64,000 nt of DNA from JACKFB01 sp041389525 (lineage in GTDB: Bacteria > Myxococcota_A > UBA9042 > PHBI01 > JACKFB01). Shown in pieces: positions 18,010 through 38,903 of the stretch. The stretch lies in NCBI GenBank assembly GCA_041389525.1, contig JAWKRR010000011.1, positions 81,534 through 145,533 of the forward strand, read 5' to 3'. The notes under the pieces are model-generated. The model searched no databases, was not told the DNA's origin, and was given only the letters and a program-made list of their open reading frames with translations. Made by a program: the position numbers and the translations under genes. The stretch's first letter is position 1. Each line of letters opens with the position of its first letter.

Positions 18010-18377
18010 AAGGTGCCGCGCATCGCGTCGAGGTAGGCCACGGTGCCCACGAGGCCGCCTACGCTCTTGGCCAGCTCGGCCGGGATCCCCCCCAGCCGTC
18101 GATTCGGCGCGGCGTACCAGCGCTGCGCCGCGGTCTCGTCGCCGCTCACCATCGCGTCCAGGCCGCGGAAGAGCCGCACGAAGAGCAGCGCCAGCTCGCC
18201 TTGTTTGGTGTCGAGCTCAATGGTGCGCCCGCGGGACAGGCGAGAGATGCTCGCTTCACTGCAGCCCAGGATCCGCGCGAGGTCCCGGTTGGTGGCGCCC
18301 AGTCTGCGAGCAGCCGCGAGCACGGCTTTGGTGAGCACATGGTCCTGTTCGGGGTCAGAACGAGTGGCCTGTAGCAT
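18006..18377 (-). CDS. Xre/MbcA/ParS-family antitoxin
   Basis: A 123-residue antitoxin of the RES systems. The N-terminal half has a helix-turn-helix (TNRDLARILGCSEASISRL). The C-terminal half is the toxin-binding domain (DUF2384 type), with the typical RLFRGLDAMVSGD and WYAAPNRRLGG-IPAELAKSVGGL pattern. It neutralises the toxin and is expected to repress its own operon. The ATG at 18377 has a near-ideal site (AGGAGG, 7 nt upstream), much stronger than any signal before the toxin, matching the usual excess of antitoxin. An upstream ATG at 18404 would add 9 residues but lacks a site. Confidence 0.88.
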   Translation of the reverse strand: MLQATRSDPEQDHVLTKAVLAAARRLGATNRDLARILGCSEASISRLSRGRTIELDTKQGELALLFVRLFRGLDAMVSGDETAAQRWYAAPNRRLGGIPAELAKSVGGLVGTVAYLDAMRGTF

Positions 18378-18389
18378 CAACGCACCTCC

Positions 18390-18429
18390 TTTCACACGCA
18401 ACAATGCAGCACCGAACTTTCACATGCAA
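18390..18429 (-). promoter_or_regulatory. Direct-repeat operator candidate of the toxin-antitoxin operon
   Basis: On the minus strand TTGCATGTGAAA (18429-18418) and TTGCGTGTGAAA (18401-18390) differ at one base and are 28 bp apart. The downstream copy runs into the AGGAGG ribosome binding site of the antitoxin. The position suits autorepression by the antitoxin's helix-turn-helix. Confidence 0.5.
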
Positions 18430-18600
18430 GCTCTGGCGCTCAGAAAGTGCTGTCTGTGCGCGGCATCAAAGCCCGAGATCCTGACGTGGCCTAAGGAGAC
18501 TCCGCGAAGTCAGCGTGCTAACCTCGCATCCCTCGCAACCCGACTTGTGCTCGGTGATTCCGCTCGGCGGGCCGATGTCGCACGCACTCTGAAGCTCCGT

Positions 18601-20739
18601 ATGTCTGAACCGGAAGATACCGCACTCGACCGCATCCAGGCGCACCTGGACGCGCTCGCACGCGGCACGTTGTCGCTGACGCGGGAGCAGGTCGCCAAGG
18701 AGACCGACCCGCGAGTGCGGCGGGCGCTGGGGCGCGTGGTCGACATGTGGGAGCGGGTCTACAAGGTGGGCGACGCCGAGGCGCTGCACCGCGACAACGC
18801 CCGCTTCCTGGGCTCGATCGTCGAGAACATCCCCAACATGATCTTCGTAAAGGACGCGGCCGAGCTGCGCTTCATGCGCTTCAACCGCGCCGGCGAAGAG
18901 CTGCTCGGCTACGACCGCGCCGACCTGCTGGGAAAGAATGACTACGACTTCTTCCCGCCCGAGCAGGCCGAGTTCTTCACCGCCAAAGACCGCGAGGTGC
19001 TCGCGAACGGCAGCCTGGTGGACATCATCGATGAGCCGGTGGACACGGCCCATCAGGGGCGGCGCTACCTGCACACCAAGAAGATCCCCATCCTCGATGA
19101 GGCGGGGACGCCGCTGTACCTGCTGGGGATCTCCGAGGACGTGACCGAGCGCAAGGTCGCCGCAGAGACGCTGGCGGCGCGGACCCAGGAGCTCGCCCGC
19201 ACCAACGCCGAGCTGCGCATCGCACAGACCGAGCTGCGAGAGCGCGAGCAGGAGCTTGAAGTGCTGCTCTCGCACTTCCCGGGCGCGGTGTGGAGCTGCG
19301 ACCGGGACCTGCGCATCGCGTCGACGGCGGGGGCGCGGGCGGAGGATCTCGGGCTGGCGGCTGATCGGGTCGTCGGGAGGTCGGTGATCGAGCAGTTCCG
19401 GGGGACCGCGGGGCTGGCCGAGGCGCACGCGGCGGCGCTCGAGGGCGGCGTCGGGACCTACGAGTTCGAGGCGGGGGGGCGGACCTACGAGGTCCAGGTC
19501 GAGCCGCTGGATGGGCGCGGGGTGCTGGGGGTCGCGCTGGACGTGACGGAGCGGCGGCGCCTGGAGATTCAGCGGATGGAGGCGCGGCTGCAGGAGGCGC
19601 AGAAGCTGGAGAGCTTGGGGCTGCTGGCCGGCGGGATCGCGCACGACTTCAACAACCTGCTGGTCGGCATCTTGGGGAACGCCAGCTTGGCGCTGATGAA
19701 GCTGCCGCAGGGGTCGCCGGCGCGGCGGTCCATCGAGCGCATCGAGCTGTCGGCGGACCGCGCGGCCGATTTGACCCGGCAGATGCTGGCGTACTCGGGT
19801 AAGGGACGCTTCCGCATCGAGCGGCTGGATATCTCGGAGTTGGTCGCTGAGATGGCGAACCTCCTGGAGGTGTCGATCTCCAAGAAGGCCAAGCTGGTGT
19901 TCGACTTCAGCTCGAAGCCGGCCGTCATGGACGCGGACGGGGCGCAGATGCGCCAGCTCGTGATGAACCTGATCACCAACGCGTCCGACGCCATCGGCGC
20001 CAAGCCGGGGACCATCACCCTGATCACGCGGGTGCTGCAGTGCGACGCGCAGTATCTCGCGGCGACGTACCTGCACGAGGAGCTGCCGGCCGGGAGCTAC
20101 GTGGTGGTCGAGGTGTGCGACTCGGGCGCGGGGATGTCGCCGGAGGTGAAGCGGCGCATGTTCGACCCCTTCTTCACGACCAAGGAGAGCGGGCACGGGC
20201 TGGGATTGGCGGCGACGCTGGGGATCATCCGCGGACACAAGGGCGCGGTGAGCGTCTACAGCGAGGAGGGGAAAGGGACCACCATCAAGGTGCTCTTTCC
20301 CGAGTCGCCCGCACCGCGCGCCGAAGCGGGCGAGCGGCCCGTCAGCGCGCCGCTGCCCCGAGCGCCGACGCAGAAGCTGCGGGTGCTGGTCGTGGACGAC
20401 GAGGAGACGGTGCGCGACCTCGCGTCGCAGGTGCTGCTCAGCGGGGCGTATGAGGTGCTCACGGCGGTGGACGGCGTGTCGGCGGTGGAGCTGTACAGGA
20501 CGAGCGCTGAGCCCATCGACCTTGTCGTGCTGGACCTGACGATGCCGCGGATGTCGGGCGAGGAGACCTTTCAGGCGCTGCGGGCGCTGGACCCGAAGGT
20601 GCGGGTGGTGCTGTCGAGCGGCTACAATCAGCACGACGCGTCGAGCCGGTTCGGCGGCAAGGGCTTGGTGGGATTTCTTCAGAAGCCGTATCGGGCGCGC
20701 GACCTGCTGGACGTCGTGGCGTTGGCCTTCGCGAAGTAG
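18601..20739 (+). CDS. PAS-containing hybrid histidine kinase with C-terminal receiver
   Basis: A 712-residue soluble hybrid sensor kinase. Residues ~80-185 form a PAS domain (IVENIPNMIFVKDAAELRF...YDFFPPEQ... ending DVTERK). A coiled coil of ~45 residues and a second, weaker PAS (~225-320, ending in DVTERR) follow. The dimerisation H-box is GIAHDFNNLLVGILGN with His348, then a HATPase domain (NLITNASDA, DSGAGMSP, FFTTKESGHGLGL). The receiver at ~590-705 has the acidic pocket VVDDEE, phospho-acceptor Asp645 (VVLDLTMP) and Lys in QKPYR. No membrane segment is visible, so it senses a cytoplasmic cue. ATG 18601 is the first start after the divergent toxin-antitoxin promoter region. No partner regulator is adjacent; signal and output are unknown. 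Confidence 0.9.
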   Translation: MSEPEDTALDRIQAHLDALARGTLSLTREQVAKETDPRVRRALGRVVDMWERVYKVGDAEALHRDNARFLGSIVENIPNMIFVKDAAELRFMRFNRAGEELLGYDRADLLGKNDYDFFPPEQAEFFTAKDREVLANGSLVDIIDEPVDTAHQGRRYLHTKKIPILDEAGTPLYLLGISEDVTERKVAAETLAARTQELARTNAELRIAQTELREREQELEVLLSHFPGAVWSCDRDLRIASTAGARAEDLGLAADRVVGRSVIEQFRGTAGLAEAHAAALEGGVGTYEFEAGGRTYEVQVEPLDGRGVLGVALDVTERRRLEIQRMEARLQEAQKLESLGLLAGGIAHDFNNLLVGILGNASLALMKLPQGSPARRSIERIELSADRAADLTRQMLAYSGKGRFRIERLDISELVAEMANLLEVSISKKAKLVFDFSSKPAVMDADGAQMRQLVMNLITNASDAIGAKPGTITLITRVLQCDAQYLAATYLHEELPAGSYVVVEVCDSGAGMSPEVKRRMFDPFFTTKESGHGLGLAATLGIIRGHKGAVSVYSEEGKGTTIKVLFPESPAPRAEAGERPVSAPLPRAPTQKLRVLVVDDEETVRDLASQVLLSGAYEVLTAVDGVSAVELYRTSAEPIDLVVLDLTMPRMSGEETFQALRALDPKVRVVLSSGYNQHDASSRFGGKGLVGFLQKPYRARDLLDVVALAFAK

Positions 20740-20760
20740 GCCGCGCGAGGAGGCCCGACG

Positions 20761-21366
20761 ATGTTGCTGACCCCTGAGGACGCAGGCGGGCGTGGGCTGC
20801 CGTGGGCGTGCCTGGAGGCGTGGCTTGCGGACGCAGTCGCTGCGGGCGAGCCGGAGCCGACCGCGATGGCGCTGGCGACGGCGACGGCGGATGGGGCGCC
20901 CTCGGTGCGGCTGGTGCTCTACAAGGGACACGACGAGGCGGGGCTTCGCTTTTTCACGGGCTACGGCAGCCGGAAGGGCCGCGAGCTGGGCGAGAATCCG
21001 CGGGCGGCGGCGGTGTTCTACTGGCCGCATTTGGCGCGGCAGGTGCGGGTCGAGGGGCGGGTGGGGCGGGTGAGTGAGGCCGAGAGCGACGCGTACTTTG
21101 CGTCGCGCACGCGGGAGAGCCAGCTGGCCGCGGTGGCGTCGCCGCAGAGCGAGCCGCTGGCGTCGCGAGGTGAGCTGGAGGCGCGCTTTGCTGCGGCGCA
21201 GCGGAGATTCGCCGGCGGCGAGGTGGCGAGGCCGGCGGCGTGGGGCGGCTTTCGTCTGGAGCCGGAGCGTTGGGAGTTCTGGGTGGGCGGCAGCCACCGC
21301 TTGCACGACCGCTGGGAGATGAGGCGCGAGGCCGGGGGCTGGGTGACGGCGCGCCTCGGTCCGTGA
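20761..21366 (+). CDS. pdxH: Pyridoxamine/pyridoxine 5'-phosphate oxidase
   Basis: A 201-residue FMN enzyme that oxidises pyridoxamine or pyridoxine phosphate to pyridoxal phosphate in the cytoplasm. The PdxH pattern is clear: MALATATADGAPSVRLVLYK, FFTGYGSRKGRELGENPRAA, FYWPHLARQVRVEGRV, SR.RESQLAA..SPQSEPL and, near the end, W.GFRL.P...EFW.GG..RLHDR. The length is close to family norms (~210). The ATG has GGAGG 7 nt upstream. It follows the kinase by 21 nt and may be cotranscribed. Confidence 0.93.
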   Translation: MLLTPEDAGGRGLPWACLEAWLADAVAAGEPEPTAMALATATADGAPSVRLVLYKGHDEAGLRFFTGYGSRKGRELGENPRAAAVFYWPHLARQVRVEGRVGRVSEAESDAYFASRTRESQLAAVASPQSEPLASRGELEARFAAAQRRFAGGEVARPAAWGGFRLEPERWEFWVGGSHRLHDRWEMRREAGGWVTARLGP

Positions 21367-21473
21367 GCGCGTTTGGCGCCGCGGAGGCGACGCTTGGGCG
21401 GTGCGGAAGGTCGAAAGAGTTGCGTTCCCCCCGAAGCCGGGCAAACGATGGGCCGAAGATACGGGGGAGGACC

Positions 21474-22745
21474 GTGTTGCATCAAAGAATCTACCGCGCC
21501 TGCTGGGTCGCGGGTTGCATCGCGCTGATCAGCGGCGGGCTTTGGGGCCAAAGCGCCTTGGCGCGCACACCTACGCCTGCGCCGGACGCGGGGCCTGCGT
21601 CGACGCGGCTGGCTGAGCCTGCGGCGGTCCGGACGTCGAAGGCGCGGACGGCGGCGGCGGAGCCCGCGGACGGCGAGGCGGAGACGAAGACGGCCGGCGA
21701 TGGAGCGGCGCCGGCGGCCGCGCCGCAGCGGGCGGAGGGCGCGGGGAAGCCCGACGAGCCGCCGTGCGAGGACGACGCGGGCGACGGGCACGACGAGGAG
21801 AACGCCGAGGATCACGAGCACGGCGAGCACGGCGAGCACGGCGAGCACGGGGACGCCGAGGACGACAGCGAGGTCGACGACGGCGGCGCTGAGGCGCCGG
21901 CTCCCAAGGGCTCGGGCAAGGGCGGCGCGAAGGGCAAAGGCAAAGGCGGGACCGACGACAGCTGCGTCTCGGTCGGCCGAGCGAGCGCGGGCTGGCTTAT
22001 CAACGGCGTCCGGCTCGAGAACTCCAAGCGAATCTTGGCTCGTTCGGACACGAACTGGGGCACGCCCGAGGTGATCAAGGGGATCAAGGCGGCGGTCGAC
22101 GCGGTGCACGCGCGCTTTCCGAAGACGCCGCGCTTGGTCGTCGGCGACATCTCGAAGAAGGGGGGCGGCCGGCTGCGACCCCACCGCTCGCACCAGTCCG
22201 GGCGCGACGCCGACATCGCCTACTTCACGAAGACCCCGCAGACCTCGACCTACTTCCAGTCCTTTGAGGTGTCGGAGCTGGACGTCCCGCGCACGTGGGC
22301 TTTCATCGCGGCGTTGCTTGCCTCCGGCGGGGTCGAGTACATCTTCATCGACCGCGCGCTTCAGGGCCCGCTGCGCGCCCACGCGGAGAAGCGCGGGAAG
22401 TTCACGAAGGGCAAACTGGACGTCCTGTTCTCGGCCACGTCAGGCCGAAAGGGCAGCGACACCATCATCCGCCACGCGCGCGGCCACCGAAACCACATGC
22501 ACGTCCGCTTCCGCGCCGAGGCCTCGGTGCAAGCGGCCCAGGTGTGGATCGAGAAAGGCGGGGCCAAGAAGCTCAAGCCCGTACCGGTGCAATACACCGT
22601 GCGCGAAGGCGACAGCCTGGGTCGAATCGCCAAGCGAAAGAAGACCACGGTGGCGAAGCTGGTCGAGTGGAACAAGATCTCGCCGAAGAAGCTGCTGAAG
22701 ATCGGCCAGAAGCTCATCGTAGGCTACGCGCCGCCAAGGCTGTAG
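21474..22745 (+). CDS. MepA-like murein endopeptidase with His-rich linker and LysM domain
   Basis: A ~423-residue exported wall hydrolase. After a signal peptide (ending near SALA) comes a ~130-residue acidic, low-complexity linker with HGEHGEHGEHG repeats (residues ~115-130) and Gly/Lys repeats. The catalytic domain matches penicillin-insensitive endopeptidase MepA (M74): VVGDISKKGGGRLRPHRSHQSGRDADIAY carries the metal-ligand His and Asp, and NHMHVRF gives the C-terminal ligand. This class cuts peptidoglycan crosslinks. Residues ~375-420 are a LysM domain (YTVREGDSLGRIAKRKKTT...NKI...LKIGQKL) for glycan binding. GTG 21474 or TTG 21477 can start; GGAGG lies 3 or 6 nt upstream, so TTG is marginally better placed. 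Confidence 0.87.
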   Translation: MLHQRIYRACWVAGCIALISGGLWGQSALARTPTPAPDAGPASTRLAEPAAVRTSKARTAAAEPADGEAETKTAGDGAAPAAAPQRAEGAGKPDEPPCEDDAGDGHDEENAEDHEHGEHGEHGEHGDAEDDSEVDDGGAEAPAPKGSGKGGAKGKGKGGTDDSCVSVGRASAGWLINGVRLENSKRILARSDTNWGTPEVIKGIKAAVDAVHARFPKTPRLVVGDISKKGGGRLRPHRSHQSGRDADIAYFTKTPQTSTYFQSFEVSELDVPRTWAFIAALLASGGVEYIFIDRALQGPLRAHAEKRGKFTKGKLDVLFSATSGRKGSDTIIRHARGHRNHMHVRFRAEASVQAAQVWIEKGGAKKLKPVPVQYTVREGDSLGRIAKRKKTTVAKLVEWNKISPKKLLKIGQKLIVGYAPPRL

Positions 22746-22787
22746 CTGCCCGGGGCGGCGCGCAGGGGACTCACGCCGGAGAACGAC

Positions 22788-22827
22788 GCAGCCTGCGCCC
22801 CGCGGGAGTCGCGAGGGCGCAGGCTGC
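22788..22827. terminator. Perfect 13-bp hairpin between convergent genes
   Basis: GCAGCCTGCGCCC (22788-22800) pairs exactly with GGGCGCAGGCTGC (22815-22827), with a 14-nt loop and no T-run. It lies between the convergent endopeptidase and giant MopE genes and probably ends both transcripts. Confidence 0.65.
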
Positions 22828-22861
22828 TTGAGGTCGAGCCGGGGGGCGCGAGGCGCTCGGG

Positions 22862-29824
<6,963 letters not shown>

Positions 29825-30171
29825 GGGGCTCTCCAGGGGACGTGTGCGCGTGTTGTGAATCATAGGCCTTTGGCCTGTCAATCGCCAGCGCCAGTCCGCC
29901 GGCGCACACCCTTGAAACTGCTAGCTCGTTGCGCCCAAAGGCTGATCACCCGTGCGGCCCCGAGGGCACCCCGGAGCGCGAAAAACCGATCGAGCGCTCG
30001 CTCGGCACCCGACGCCGCCCCGCGCAGCCCGCCGCGCGCCGCAAACCGAGGTTCTATCAACGATCCCCCCCGCGCTTGAGGGGGTGACGGCGGCCCCGTA
30101 GCATGGGGAGCAGACCCGCCCTCGCGCCGCGCTCCGGCGCGCGGCAGCACTCGGCCACCCCAGGACACCCC
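29825..30171. other. Divergent intergenic region between giant gene 1 and phhB
   Basis: 347 bases without a gene. They hold an AT-richer patch next to the giant gene (29850-29880), presumably its promoter, and a clear sigma-70-type promoter for phhB at 30076-30104. Nothing else is recognisable. Confidence 0.6.
30076..30104 (+). promoter_or_regulatory. Sigma-70-type promoter of phhB
   Basis: TTGAGG (30076-30081) and TAGCAT (30099-30104) are separated by 17 bp. The predicted start near 30111 leaves a leader of ~60 nt before the phhB ATG. Confidence 0.55.
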
Positions 30172-30462
30172 ATGCCCACGCCTCGACTCGACGCAGACGC
30201 CATCGCGCGACACCTCTCGGCGCTGCCCGGCTGGTCGCTGGACGGCGACTCCATCTGCAAACGCTTCGAGTTCGATGACTTCGTGGCGGCCTTCGGCTGG
30301 ATGACCCAGGTGGCCGCGGAGGCCGAACGGCTGGCGCACCACCCCGACTGGCGAAACGTCTACAATCGCGTGGAAGTGCGCCTGAGCACCCACGACGCGG
30401 ACGGCCTGACCGAACTCGACTTCGCACTCGCACAATTCATGGAATCTGCATTTGTCGGCTGA
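30172..30462 (+). CDS. phhB: Pterin-4a-carbinolamine dehydratase
   Basis: A 96-residue PCD/DCoH enzyme, which dehydrates 4a-hydroxytetrahydrobiopterin so the cofactor of aromatic amino acid hydroxylases can be recycled. The whole fold is recognisable: LPGWSLDGDSICKRFEF, DFVAAFGWM, AERLAHHPDWRNVYNRVEVRLSTHDADGLTELD, with the active-site HHPDW motif and downstream His. Length is normal. ATG 30172 is preferred over 30103 because the family starts here. No phenylalanine hydroxylase is in the window. The next gene begins 13 nt after its stop. Confidence 0.93.
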   Translation: MPTPRLDADAIARHLSALPGWSLDGDSICKRFEFDDFVAAFGWMTQVAAEAERLAHHPDWRNVYNRVEVRLSTHDADGLTELDFALAQFMESAFVG

Positions 30463-30475
30463 TACAAGCACTCAG

Positions 30476-31096
30476 ATGGCGAGTCATCCCGCGTCGCAGT
30501 GTGCCTGGACTCGCGGGCGGAATCTGTGGGTGGTGGCGGCCTTGTTCGCCGGCTGCGCGACCGCTCGGCCGCCGGTGATAAGCCCGCCCGCGCCGACTCC
30601 CGCCCACGCCACCCTCGACGTCGCCCAGGACGAGCACAGCCTGGAGGAGCGCGTCGCGGCGCACCTGAGGAAGCGCCAGCTCTCGGTGGAGCTGCGCTGG
30701 GAGGGGCGGGACGCGGTGGTGGTCCTGAACTGGCGGGGCAAAGGGAAACCGGATTTCCGCATCACGGTGGACAGCCAACCCTCGGCCGGCGCAAGCACGC
30801 AAACCATCCGCGAGCGCGTGGTCATCGTGCGGCTGCTGACGCGCGTCTTCGTCCCGGCGGAGCGGCGCGCGGAGGTCCTGACGCTGCTCAACGCCAGGAA
30901 CGCCGAGTTCTGGGCGGGCTCGTTTTACGTGCAGCCGACCGACGGGGAGATCGAGGCGCGCTGGGCGCTCAACATCCCCCAGGGCGAGACCCTGGCGAGC
31001 GAGATGGTCTTCGACGCCATCGTGCGGCTGGTCTCGGTGTGGGCCGAGCTCTACCCGACCTTGGGCGGCGCGATGTCGCCGGGCCGCGACGCCTGA
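30476..31096 (+). CDS. YbjN-like lipoprotein
   Basis: A 206-residue predicted lipoprotein with signal peptide and lipobox LFAGC. After a Pro-rich linker, residues ~40-200 resemble the YbjN fold: a variable first half, then VFVPAERRAEVLTLLNARN, FWAGSFYVQPTDGEIEARWALN and ASEMVFDAIVRLVSVWAELYPTL. YbjN-type proteins are small alpha/beta modules related to secretion chaperones; this one faces the periplasm or outer membrane. Function is unknown. ATG 30476 is 13 nt after phhB, so the two are probably cotranscribed; TTG 30452 would overlap phhB. Confidence 0.65.
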   Translation: MASHPASQCAWTRGRNLWVVAALFAGCATARPPVISPPAPTPAHATLDVAQDEHSLEERVAAHLRKRQLSVELRWEGRDAVVVLNWRGKGKPDFRITVDSQPSAGASTQTIRERVVIVRLLTRVFVPAERRAEVLTLLNARNAEFWAGSFYVQPTDGEIEARWALNIPQGETLASEMVFDAIVRLVSVWAELYPTLGGAMSPGRDA

Positions 31097-33429
31097 CCCG
31101 CGGCGCGACCTGGGACTTGTCGCGCCGCGGTCCCCCTATTTCGCCGAGAAGACCTGCACGTCGTCGAAGGCTACGCCGCCCCCGCCCATAGCCCAGGAGT
31201 ACAGCGCGACAGGTCCCGGCGGGTACTTCGAGTCCTCCGCGACCAGCAGCGTCTCGCCGTCCAGCTTGCAGATGTGCGCGTCGCCCTTGCGCTCGACCTC
31301 CAGCACCATCCATTGATCCAGCGCGGCGAAGGACAGCTCGTACTTCTCCGCCAGCACGGTCGCCACCCCGGCCGTCATCCGCGTCAGGCGCGCGTAGCTC
31401 CGCTCCTTGTCGACGCTGAACCGGTAGTAGGTCTCGGCGTCCATCACGCTGTACATCACGCCGAACCCGTCGTTGTCGGTCGGCTTCACGCGCACCCGCA
31501 GCGTGCCCTGCCCGAGCTCGAGCTTCGGGTTGACCAAGAAGGTGCCGCGCTTCTCGACGGTCGCCGCGCCGGCGAGGACGTCGTAGCAGTTGCCCGTCTC
31601 GCGCATGGTCCCCGCCTCGGGATCCACAGCCCACGCGGATGTGGGGTCGGCCTTCCCCTGGTCGACGACCACCCACGGCTCAGGCACGCCGGACTTCACG
31701 TCGTCCCAGTACTCGGCGCCGGTCAGCGGGCCGCCCGGGGGCAGGTCCCATCGCCACACGTGCCGCCGCATGGCGCCGCCGGTGGAGTCGTCGAGCGCGG
31801 TGCCGAGGCCGAACATCTGGGTGGAGTCCGAAGCGAGGCCGAACATCACGCGGACGAAGACCGGTCCGAGCTTGATGTTGGCGTTGTCGTAGCCAGCCTG
31901 GAGCTCGTGCATCTGCCAGTTTGCGCGCTCGCGGAGGTCGCTGGTCAGCGAGGCGTGGAAGAGCAGATGATAGCGCGTGGTGGACTTGGTGTAGGTGCCG
32001 AGGACGAAGACGCGGCCGTCGAATTGCGAGATGGCGACGTAGGAGACGAGGGTCGGCGCGGGGTGGGCGACGCTGGGGATCACCTCGTTGATGCCGCCGA
32101 GTTGGGACACGAAGAAGAGCCCCTGATTGCCGCAGCCGACCAGCCACTGCGGGGTCGTCGTCCCACCGCTGGCGCCGCCCACGCCCGCGAACGCCGTCAG
32201 GGTGCGGCCCTTGGTGGCGAGCTCGAGGGCGGGCATCGCGCTCCACATCGCCGACTTCGGGTCGACGCGGAAGATGCGCACGACCTCCGGCGCGCTGGCG
32301 CTGCCGTAGTTGGCGCCGATGACCGGCTCGCCGTTGAACCACGCCGCGCCGACTGGGAAGCCCTGGGCGGCGGTCTTGAAGACCTGGTCGTCCGCGCAAG
32401 ACCAGGGGCACAACCCCAGCGTGCACTTCTCACGCACACACGAGCGCACCGCCAATCCCTCGCCGAACTCGTGAGTACCGGCCGCGAAGAAGCGCTCGGG
32501 GTTGCCGTTCAGGTGCGCCAGAGCCCTGTAGTTTGCGTGCGCCTTGGTGAACGAGTCGTAGAACGCCGCGCGCAGCGAGAGCTTGCTGAGGGCGTTCGTC
32601 CAGGTTCCGCCTACGTACTCCCAGAGCCGGTCGAGCTGCGCGAGGACCGCGGCCGCGAGCCCCGGGTACTCGCCGGATTGCGGCGTGGCGAGGTCCTGGG
32701 TCACGCCATTGATGGACGAGCGGTACATCGTCACGCTGCGACCCTCGCCGCCGCTGTGGTCGAAGAGCCCGTAGACCCCGCCGCCGGCCAGCGGTGAGGC
32801 CAGGAGGAACGCCTCGTGGGTCTGCGACAGCGATCCGTACTGCGCCTCCGTGCGCTGGTACCAGCCGGTGCAGACCCCGCTGTGGCACCAATCCCCGACC
32901 GAGCTGGCGCTCTTGTCGTCGCAGCTACTGAAGTCGCTCGCCGCGCTGGTGACGCACTTGGCGCTCGCGCAGGTCCGCGTCACGCAACCGTCGAGGCTCT
33001 GCCCGCACACGGTGCCCTTGGCGCGCGTGGTCCAGTCGCTGGGGTCGCTCTTGGGGTCGCAGATCTGGCACGGATTTGCCGGGTTCAGCCCGCCGCCGCC
33101 GTAGCAGACGCCCTTGATCAGGCAGCTGTCCCCTGCGATCGGGAAGCTGCACTTGCCGGCTTCGCAGGCCGCGAGCTGGCACGCCGTCGGCGGCTTGCAG
33201 GTCCCACAGGAGCCGCCGGCGCCGTCGGGGCCGCACTCGAGGTTGTCGCAGTTGGCCACCGGCACGCAGAAGCCCTTGGCGCACTCGGTCCCCTTCCCGC
33301 AGGTCCCGCAAGACCCGCCGCAACCGTCCGCGCCGCACTCGGCGTCACCGCAAGACGGCGCGCCGGGGACGCAGGTGTCCTTGAGGCCGCCAGCCACGCA
33401 GATCAGCTGACCGTTCAGCGCGCACTCCC

Positions 33430-38744
<5,315 letters not shown>

Positions 38745-38903
38745 GGCAATTCTCCGGGGGGAGTCGTTTGGAGGCATGTCCCGGTCTATGCCGTGGGTGC
38801 CCGAGACCTTACGACCCGGCCGTGTCGATTATCGCCGCGACGACAGGAAACCCCTTACGCTGCGCGACCTTAGGTGCCGAGCAAACGCTCTGCTCGCCGA
38901 CAA

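Noticed and set aside
18043..18600. N-terminal extension of the hybrid histidine kinase
   Set aside because: The frame is open for 186 codons upstream of ATG 18601, but it is antisense to the toxin-antitoxin genes and lacks protein-like composition.
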